In this document: positions 56,163 through 64,000 of the stretch, piece after piece
How the letters are laid out: the number at the start of each line of letters is the position of its first letter
How positions within the stretch are numbered: the first letter of the stretch is position 1
Position numbers and translations under genes: made by a program
Source: Bryopsis sp. KO-2023
Lineage: Eukaryota > Chlorophyta > Ulvophyceae > Bryopsidales > Bryopsidaceae
Assembly: GCA_030272585.1 (NCBI GenBank)
Contig: BSYQ01000010.1
Coordinates: 4,030,001 to 4,094,000 of the forward strand
DNA length: 64,000 nucleotides
Direction: 5' to 3'
Notes under the pieces: model-generated
Databases searched by the model: none
The model's input: only the letters and a program-made list of their open reading frames with translations
Told to the model about the DNA's origin: nothing

Positions 56163-57682
56163 GATAGATGAATGATGTACATAAGAAATAGTGCAGGCCT
56201 GAGATTTTATAAAGTGGAGTATATAGTGATAGTGCTGCAGGGTCTGGGATGGCATGTCTTGTATTATTTTTGGTTGGAGAAGAAGTGTATATGGATTGTA
56301 ACAACAAACTGCTTCGTTTTTCGCAAGTTTAGAAACCAACCGCCAATGTTGAAAAAGATCCTGTCAAGGTTTCGCTTGAAACGGAGCGAGAGCTTACTCG
56401 GAACACAAGCATATTTTCTTGTGTGGAAACGAGGAGGTCTTTTCTGATTTGGAGTTTCCTTGCGCATATTCCACATATATATTTATAGCTTTTTAGCTCG
56501 CATACAACAGCTTTTTTGGTTCTTTTTCCTTTCTCATCGAATAACGCCCCCTGGATAGACCTCGTGGATGAACTGGACTATTTTCCAGCAATTTCCAAAA
56601 AAACCGGCCAACTGCTTCGTCCGAGCTCAAGAGCACTGGGAGCAGAAAACTCAAAACTGGCCATGTGTGCAAGCACCACTACCACCCGCACAAAAGAAAA
56701 GGGGGTGGACCATAATTACAAGAATGGACTCGCCAACAGTCGAAACAAGCATTCCCCACCCAACAAAAAACAGATGATGCAATTCAGAGTGACAAGGGAT
56801 GGTGTTCATGAACCAGCACTTGAAAGATCCATGTTTGAAATGTCTGCTCATGACTGGATGTTGAGGCCTGTTCATTTCTTTGAGAATCTTGTGGAGAAAT
56901 CCTGGGGGAAATCTCAGCAACCCTTTTTTTAGTTTCACCTTTTTATTGAAGCAACACACCTTAAGCTCCCACTGAAGCCAATGGAAATATCCAAGACACA
57001 ACCATTTCGGGGTCAATAATGACCTTTTACAATCTTTGTGTTCATTGGTGATTCATTTCACCCTTTTCAAAACCATTCGAAAAAAATCAGCTTCCCCGTG
57101 CATCATGATTTATCGGGGGTTGCGTGTCGTCAGCTTTCTCGGCGGCTTTAGAAATTGTAGCGGTGAGGGGCGGCAGACGGCTCAGGGATATCCCCCATCA
57201 CCGCTTCCTCTGTGAATCACAACCCAAAAAATCGTCAGTCCAGCCACAAGTTATTGTCAATTCGATAGCAGCCGACATTGAAATCATAGCCGCGATGCTG
57301 AGAGCCCGAAATATCTCAGCTGAGTGCAGGGACTTTAAGCTCTAGGTAAACTTGTTCGTTCAGGGATCGCTGAATGCAAGGACAAGTGGAAAGCACACCG
57401 ATGCTAATCGCCGCCTCATCGCCGCTTCCACTCGCTGTGGAGTTTGTCCTGGGGGGAGTGATGAAGGTGATATGGTCGGGAATGCCCCCGTGTCTGTGGC
57501 GCCCTCCATCAGCTTCCTTGGGGGGAAGGCCACTTTCGAGATCCGGCTCCGGTTGGGAAATCACTGGGATTTCTCTGTCTTGCCTTGACTCTGTCTCTTC
57601 CCTGAAGAAACAGTTGAAAGAATGCTTGGTCCCCTTCACTGTTCCAAAACAAGCAAACAAGAACTGCCACAAGCGGTTTATC
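56163..57682. other. Convergent intergenic region with one unexplained ORF
   Basis: It lies between the 3' ends of REV3 and the TSP1 gene. A plus-strand ORF at 56516-56932 (138 codons, MVLFPFSSNNAPWIDLVDEL) has mixed composition but no recognised domain. Its start overlaps a 30-base sequence repeated at 63181-63210. The minus-strand frame at 57316-57729 is probably 3' UTR of the TSP1 gene. Confidence 0.4.
56532..56561. repeat. Dispersed 30-base repeat, copy 1
   Basis: Matches 63181-63210 at 28 of 30 positions in direct orientation, with a perfect 20-base core CGAATAACGCCCCCTGGATA. Both copies follow a pyrimidine-rich stretch. Confidence 0.8.
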
Positions 57683-60600
57683 TCACCCTTTCCGGCGAAA
57701 GAAGAGAACGACTGCAGCCAGCGCCCCAAGCACCGCCACAGCGACCAAGAATCCTATCAAGGCCAAAGTGGTGGGCCCCGCTTTTGCAGATTTCCGTTTT
57801 GTTTCCCTTGTGTTAGCAATATCCTTGTTGTCGCCGCGTTCGTCGTTTGATAGGTCAGAGGATATTTCGCCATTCAGCAACGGAATGCTCGGGCTGAAAT
57901 TCTGTGTGCACTGGAATTCACCAGGTTCGGCCCCCTCAACACGGATGAATCCTGGTTTGCACGACTCGCAGGCATCGCCACTGTGACCAGAGAAACACTG
58001 GCAAGCTCCTGATACAAACAACGGTTTTCCTCGCCCAGAGCAATGCGTGGAGCGACCCTGGATCTCTGTGGACGGTGGGTGGATGAGGGGGACCATGCAA
58101 TCAATCGGACATCCATCCGATTCCTGGCCGTTCATGACCGGTCGCTCGTCCAACTCGCATATCCCGTTCCCACACAGGCCGACTTTGTCTTCCGTCAGAA
58201 TTTTCACGTCCCCTTCGAGCCCCATAAGCGAATTGTGGATTTGCGACAAGGACAAACCCGCTTTTCCATCGACGGTGACCATGGAGCCAACGTTTGGTTT
58301 CTGAGCCGGCTTCTTGGATGTTGGGCCGCCAGCCTGTAGCAACACCCTCTTTGTCTTCGCCGCTCCCCGCTTCTCTTGAGAATCCTGACCAGAGGGGGGT
58401 AGCTGCACATCAGTAGGTGTTTGAATAGATGTCAAAGCAAACAGTACTCATTTCAAGGCAACATGTAAGCATCGTTCATTGATCCAGGTCAAGGACATAT
58501 TTCTTTCTTTAACGACCACAAAGAAAGAACGCTTCACCAATCCATTTTACACAAGACACCGGTTTACCTGTTTCGCGAGCTGCTGGACCTTTCTGTTGCG
58601 ACGGGGAAGTGGGATGGGTGGCGGGGTGGTGTCGAACCAAGGCGCTGCTGATAGTCTTGCTGGCGCGCTTGCTGGTCGGACGGCTTCCCGGGTTGATTCG
58701 ACCAGATTCTTCATCCACATTATTGCTGTGTTAGTTGCCACCTTAATATTGCCGTCCGAGTCGTCCAGAAGGTCTCTCCTTGTCCGTTTAGGCACAGACT
58801 CCCCCAGCAGACGTTGGACATGTAATAACGACTCGTCGATGCCCAGGTGGGAAGAAATCTGGTTCATCACTTTTTGTTTCAACAGCGCCGACTGTATCCC
58901 CTTTATGTTCTGTTTTATCTCTTTTCGAATGCTGGGTTCCACGGCGGCGGCAATCCTCAGTGAGGTCTCGCAGGACATCCCAGACCCGTCGCAAACCCCG
59001 CATTCGTCCACCAACCCCATACAACAGATGCCCGACGCATCCACTTGGCCATCGCAGCACTCCCCGAGAGCGTCCACCTGAATGGCGGCCCCACCGCACA
59101 CGCCACAAGCGTCCAATGCCCCTGCGCAGCAGTAACCATCTCCATCGAGGACCTGCCCGTCATCGCAGCACCGTCCATCCATCCCAACGACTCCTGATGC
59201 GCAGCATTTGCCGGCATCGTCGACGACCGTGGTGGGGCAGCAATCCGATTCGTCGTCCACACTGTCACAAGTTGCCTTGTACTCGCATCTCTCTCCCCCA
59301 AATCCGTCCCAGCACTCGCAGCGGAGATTTTCACAAGTTCCTCGACCATTGCAAGGTTGTTCGACATCACAAAAGTCGCAGCGCTTAACAGCGCACGTGG
59401 ACTGCGAGGCGGGCTTTCGAATTGAACTGCAGGCGCCATCGTCGAGCACCTTTTTGCTCACATTCACACAGCTGACGTCTCTGTATCGCCTTCCGTATCG
59501 CATCTCCTTCTCGCTGTCGTCTTCTTTCATACATTCCTTGTCACACTCGGACCAGGAACCCGCCATCCAAAACGCCAAATCCTCTTGGCATTTGCCCGTG
59601 TTGCAAGCCCTCGTAGCGATAGGCTTGGGCGCAGGGCACCTCGAGTCTGCAACCTCTCGTCCGTTTTGGTAACATCTGACCTCCCTCGTTTGAACTCCTC
59701 CACCACATGTTTTCGTGCATTCTGACCACTCCTTTGTAACCGTCCACACCCTGTTGCCGCAATCGATGGCCTCGCATTTCTCCACGAGTGCACCCTCGAT
59801 GACGAACGTGTTTTCGCACTGCGTCTTCGACAGTCTGTTTTCGTCGATAATCGAGCTCTTCCGGCTCATTTCCAAAAACTTTTTGACGCCCATGTTCACT
59901 TCTTTATCGCATTCCTTTTTTCCCTCGACCAGGATCTTTGACTCGAACGAAATTTTGTTCCCGAACAGGGAGCCGATTTTAGGCATCGTCAGGCCACACT
60001 TTTCCAAGCTTACAGTACGTCCGTAGTTGCTCGCACAGATGAGGCTTTGCCTCTCCAAGCTGGGTCCGCATGTATTGGAGCATTCGTTCGTGCCAGTGAC
60101 TATGGCGGTGAACTCTTCACATGGGGGTCGGACGCATCGGCGCGTAGACGCAGGCGTGGGGCCCAGGTCGGGATTCCCTCTGCAGATGTCGATGGACACA
60201 CTCTGATCTGTGTCGTCCGACATCACGCAAGCGACCGAACGCTCTTGCACCCCGACTCCACAAGCGACAGAGCAGCCTTTCCATGGTCCTGTTGTGTACG
60301 TCGTCCTTGCGGTTTGTGGAGGGGTTCTCACTTCCAGCGGAGCGGGCTCGAGATCCAGCGCGTCGGAAGTGTTGGGCGTCAATTTCACAACAGTTGGCTC
60401 ACGATCTTGGCCCGCTTTGGCGATACCATCGGTATCAACATCTGTCTGCGCAGTCTCGGTGCTCGACTCTTCAATTTCTCCTTCGATGGTTTGGACAGGA
60501 GCACGCTGTTCGCTTGGAACTTCGGTGGTGGGCTCGATCTCGGCGTCTGGAATCGTCTCGCTTGCTGCTGGCCGAGATTCGATCCCTGTAGGTGGAGCCG

Positions 60601-61665
60601 AGTCTGTTGAAGGGTTCTCTGGCTCTTCAACAAGCGACGGGGTGGACAGGAACGGTGCTTTGATCGTCTGGATTTCTCCACGCTTGGTTTTCGGCAATTT
60701 TCTTGGGTGATCTTTCTTGATCACGGGAACTTCTCTTTCGTCCTCGTCTGGAGTATACACCGTCGAAGCACAGGAATCCAGTTTCTTCGGAGCCTCGTGC
60801 GAGCATTCGTAAGTGCAATCCCCACGCGTTGCTGCCATGTATGTCTCGATGGAAGTCTTGACTTCTCCCAGGCTGGAAGCGCACACTATCGATTCCCTTT
60901 TTGTTCGGGGGTGCCGTTGAATGAAGCACATGCTGGAATGAAGGGTATGAAACATGTTTGCCTTCAGCTCGATGGTCTCGTTTTCGAAAGAGCACGAGAA
61001 GGAGTCGAGGGCGCATTGAGGACTGTCGCAGGCTTCGACTGTGCTGTAGTTCTTGCACTCCCTCACGCATCGGCCCTATCCAAAAGCACAACAGTCATTG
61101 TGACCCTCCACATGCGATAACTCTGAAGGCGGCGACTATCGATACCATCTTCATAGGGAGAGTGAGGATTATACCGTAAGAGCAGCGTTGTGGACGATTC
61201 TGTGGATTCTTTGCTTTCCGCACAGGAAGCTGCTGTCGTCGTTCTGCGTGCATGTTCCATCTGAACGACACAGGTTATCCTCCAAGTTATCCTCCCTATT
61301 GATGCAAGGACACCCCAGCCACATTCCGAACAGAATCAAGGTGCGAACCACACTCCAGTGATGGCGGCGTACCAGTGATAGAGATGAATGTCTCGTCCGC
61401 CAGCCACGTGCTTTTTCCGCAATACCATCCGCCCTCTCCAGGTGCACAGGTCTCCACCACTACGCCTTCAGTGCACGATTGACTGCAAGGAAGAAGGTTG
61501 CTTTGAGTCAAGAACCTAACAGGTCGCCCCGAATGTGCCATGCAGTCATCCATGAAACGCGCGTGCCTTTTGTTCCCACCTGCTTGGGCTTATCTCGGGG
61601 AGAGACGCCGCCACGAACACCTCTGATAGCAGGAGTATGGCCAGCCACGGCACTCCTAGAATCAT
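57683..61665 (-). CDS. Type-I membrane glycoprotein with TSP1 repeats, EGF and Cys-Cys units
   Basis: Five exons in minus-strand order (61665-61580, 61482-61373, 61260-61175, 61075-58568, 58402-57683) give 1169 residues. A signal peptide (MILGVPWLAILLLSEVF) starts the protein and one membrane helix lies at about 1141-1165, followed by a short basic tail FFRRKG, so nearly all of it is extracellular. In order: Cys-rich N-terminal region, an acidic Pro/Thr/Glu-rich linker (about 200-345), TSP1 repeats starting near 359 (GPWKGCSVACGVGVQ), 542 (EWSECTKTCGGGVQTREV) and 600 (GSWSECDKEC), an EGF-like unit near 669-691 (CNGRGTCENLRCECWDGF), and a run of DxxGxCC units with CGVC clusters (706-797). Later come CGNGICE near 1007 and a laminin-type EGF unit. 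Such proteins mediate adhesion or matrix contact in animals; here the role is inferred. The name of the family is not known to me. Confidence 0.88.
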
Positions 61666-63258
61666 GTTGGCTTGCGAGGTCGTGGAGTAAAAAGAGTTCA
61701 GGACAGAGGCGAGCGAGCTCGAGGACTTGTAACCGTCGAGAGACGGACCACTGACTCGAGCGAGAGGGTAACACAATGGCTCTCTGAGGCTGGAGGGACT
61801 CGTGGCCCACCTGCAATCGTATGGGTTTTTAATGCGGTCAATCGGGTAGGACAGGGGCAGTTGGAAAATTGGTTTATGAGCAGCAACTCGAGGTAAACCG
61901 TCCTGCTGGGTACTTTGAAGGCCTGTCTGTTCGTGGGGCTGAAATGAGATAACTGTTGATGGTGTGGCTTTTGTTTGTTTTGGTACCCTTGCAATATTTG
62001 GCACCAGCTCAAATTTCAATTCCCTACTCCCTAACAAAAGCCTTTTAACAATTTTGTCTTCCACCACATTTTCAATTTTTATGCGTTTTGAAGGGGCAAC
62101 ATGGGCTCACCAAAAAACACAGCAAACCCCAGGTGCTAAAAATATTTTCTTCCATAAATTCTCGACCCTCCCATAATTATCCCCTACAAGAATTATGTTT
62201 TCTTCTTGTGAAGCAGCAAACTGAACCACCTTCAGTGTCTTATTGTGTTTTTTTTTACTCTTGAAATAAAAGAAGAGTTGTGGTTGATGGGGACGATAGA
62301 TGTCAAAATATCGTTCAACCTGATATGAAAAAAAATAGCGGGCTAGGAAGAAGGGAATGCAGTTGTTTCTTTTCTTACAGCACCTTTGAAGTCCTGACTT
62401 TGTTATTTACGTTTGATGTAACATGTCCAGCTTCTTTCAGTTATCATTATCCATTTTAAAAAATGTTATTTCTGGCAAGGGGACTACAGAAATAGTCTGA
62501 GAAGTCTTGTTTTTTCCTTCCAAAAATATTCCATTTCCATACTTTTTTGTTTGGAGCAACAACAACAATCAATCAATTACAAAATAGTTCCTAGAAAATG
62601 CCTGCATAGTCCTTTCTCAACTATCGTTCTTCGCCAAAGTAGAAATACATCGCCACGAAAAGACTTGGAGAAAATACATTGCTGTACAATCCAACCCAAT
62701 TGCTCAAAACCACGGCAAAGGTTAGCCGAAACAAATCTTTTCAAAGTCCAGGAATGTGAAACAAAAAACAAAAAAGTCAATCTCAAATCAGTCAAAAAAT
62801 AAAGGGTGAAGTTTTTCACATTGGCAACCAGAAAACACCAAAACAAACATTGATAAACGATGGCAAATTGAACATACCCGAAATTTCTGAGGAGGGCACA
62901 AAAAGATGCTTCATGCCGCGTGCGCATTCGCTGCGCTGTCCCTCGGCACCCCACGGCGCGTGCAGTCAAGCATCACGAGGTCGTGCGCGATAGGTCACAC
63001 CAGAAAAAGTGCGCGAACGTCTACCCTTTGAAATGAAAGACGGCTTGAGTGTGTTCTGATGCTGGCTGTCACAGACGCATATAGCTCGGAAGGAGCGATT
63101 CAGAATCGCAACCTTCCTTTCGTGCTCGTGTTGCGAGTTCCTGCTTCTTTTTTTCCTTCTTTCCTTCCCCCTTTCCCTTTTCTCACCGAATAACGCCCCC
63201 TGGATAAACCGCACGAAGCGAGGAAACTGAGCTCGTGAACCAGGCACGATTGGATACC
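61666..63258. promoter_or_regulatory. Divergent region between the TSP1 gene and the right-edge gene
   Basis: About 1.6 kb. The ends (61666-61800 and 62900-63258) are CpG-richer, as expected for two promoters, and the middle is AT-rich. A pyrimidine tract at 63143-63183 runs into the second copy of the 30-base repeat, 50-80 bases before the right-edge gene's ATG. Confidence 0.45.
63181..63210. repeat. Dispersed 30-base repeat, copy 2
   Basis: Second copy of the sequence at 56532-56561, with two substitutions. It sits just upstream of the start codon at 63259, probably in the 5' UTR or promoter. Confidence 0.8.
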
Positions 63259-63908
63259 ATGTGGAAGGTGGCGGCTGCGATGGTTCTCTTGTGCGCCCTG
63301 CTCCTGCAAGGTCCGACCTGGCGGCGCTCGGAATTCGAGCTAACCCAGCTAAATCGCTTCCATGGACCGCGCTTCCAGCAAACTGTGGGTCGTAATGATC
63401 GTCCTTTAGGAAAACATGGGCCGCATATCACTTTTGACGGTGTGTTTATCATGGCACAGGTGCCGCCGCCCGCGATTTGAAGGCCTTCAACTTCCTTACG
63501 ACTCGTAAGTCACCATTTGAAAGGGAAAAGATCGCAAGCCGCTGTGTTCTTACTCATGAAATCTTTTCCTGACAATCGACGCGGGAAAAATTCTTGAAAC
63601 GAAGATGTGTGTGGTTGTCGTACAGGGGGCTGGTCGATTGAGAAAGGCCTTGGGCTAGGATTCACCTATGAGGACTATGGAGGCAATGTGGACTTTGGGC
63701 CATTCACTTTTACAAAAGATCCTCCTTCGGATCCAGACCCACCACCACCTCTCATTCAGGCAAGATCTAGAATTTGAAAAAATACAGCTTTTTCTTACTG
63801 ATCAACCCGTTCCCGGAATTCCTATTTTAACATCAATGATTCATCGTCAGATCACCTTCAAGGAGGAACAAAAAAATGAAACTTGGGTGTTGAAAGGCTC
63901 CGAGCATG
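63259..63908 (+). CDS. Secreted or membrane protein, 5' part, runs off the window
   Basis: Exons 63259-63391, 63460-63504, 63626-63759 and 63851-63908 join in phase and remain open at a GTACGG donor at 63909, so the gene continues beyond the window. The N-terminus MWKVAAAMVLLCALLLQG is a signal peptide or signal anchor followed by a basic-polar segment. Later text includes GWSIEKGLGLGFTYEDYGG, VDFGPFTFTKDPPSDPDPP and ITFKEEQKNETWVLKGSE; the last suggests a beta-rich extracellular or lumenal domain with an N-glycosylation site (NET). I do not recognise the family. The intron 63760-63850 appears to begin with GC; without it the frame would stop at 63775-63777. The start is the first ATG of the hydrophobic leader. 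Confidence 0.6.
63760..63850 (+). other. Probable GC-AG intron in the right-edge gene
   Basis: CAG|GCAAGA at the 5' side and CGTCAG at the 3' side join two phase-0 exons. If not spliced, translation would end after ARSRI. This is the second GC donor seen in the window. Confidence 0.5.
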
Positions 63909-64000
63909 GTACGGTTAATTTTTTTTTTTTTTTTAATGTGGTGGAGTGAAAGGATAGTAGGAGAGGGGGACGGCAGCTGATGCTATGCTGTGCGATATCT

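Noticed and set aside
59208..61120. Plus-strand ORFs opposite the TSP1 gene
   Set aside because: The minus strand carries cysteine-patterned domains across the whole stretch, so the plus frames are shadows.
1..64000. rRNA, tRNA, CRISPR arrays, bacterial operons, viral genes
   Set aside because: No sequence with the required conserved blocks, cloverleaf pattern or spaced repeats was found on either strand by eye.

Overview
This is nuclear DNA from an intron-rich eukaryote. Most genes are split by short GT-AG introns (two look like GC-AG), intergenic gaps run 0.5 to 3.4 kb, and long homopolymer and C(n)A(n) or T(n)G(n) tracts are scattered through introns and gaps. Protein content points to a photosynthetic lineage, probably a green alga and perhaps an early-diverging streptophyte. 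There is a plant-style DUF21/CBS membrane protein and a plant/bacterial-type prephenate or arogenate dehydratase, which animals lack. There are also thrombospondin-1/EGF and Kazal proteins, which land plants mostly lack. The exact organism is inference. I saw no rRNA, tRNA, CRISPR array or intact transposon.

Layout, left to right: a small four-exon gene (191-1949, +); a tentative small membrane-protein gene (3373-3699, -); a Ser/Thr kinase (4081-6813, +); a DUF21/CBS CNNM-like transporter (7837-12506, +); a one-exon protein with a possible Rossmann/methyltransferase-like core and a disordered tail (13953-15878, -); a secreted three-Kazal protein (16654-18283, -); a dehydratase with an ACT domain (18815-21421, +); a one-exon photolyase (23199-24620, -); a CxxCxGxG zinc-finger protein without a J domain (25503-27599, -); an unidentified multi-exon gene (28251 to about 30349, +); an acidic probable nuclear protein of 302 residues (30815-33646, +); a RING plus double CCCH zinc-finger protein (35936-37623, +); a one-exon multi-pass membrane protein (41011-41883, -); the complete 27-exon gene for REV3, the catalytic subunit of DNA polymerase zeta (43215-56162, +); a large type-I membrane glycoprotein with TSP1, EGF and Cys-Cys units (57683-61665, -); and the 5' part of a secreted-protein gene running off the right edge (63259 onward, +).

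The exon models were built by hand from splice sites and reading phase. For the kinase, CNNM-like protein, dehydratase, Kazal protein, RING/CCCH protein, acidic protein, REV3 and TSP1 protein, the summed exons are an exact multiple of three and end in one stop, which supports them internally. The genes form no operon or evident pathway cluster. Photolyase and REV3 both handle DNA damage (direct reversal and translesion synthesis), but they lie about 19 kb apart and no link is implied. Several neighbours are head to head (Kazal/dehydratase, zinc finger/unidentified gene, membrane protein/REV3, TSP1/right-edge gene), so the gaps between them probably hold bidirectional promoters.

The most unusual items are the animal-like TSP1/EGF/Cys-Cys transmembrane protein, the dehydratase with a changed phenylalanine-binding motif, the RING-CCCH-CCCH protein, the one-exon genes among intron-rich ones, and the recurrent poly(C)-poly(A) tracts.
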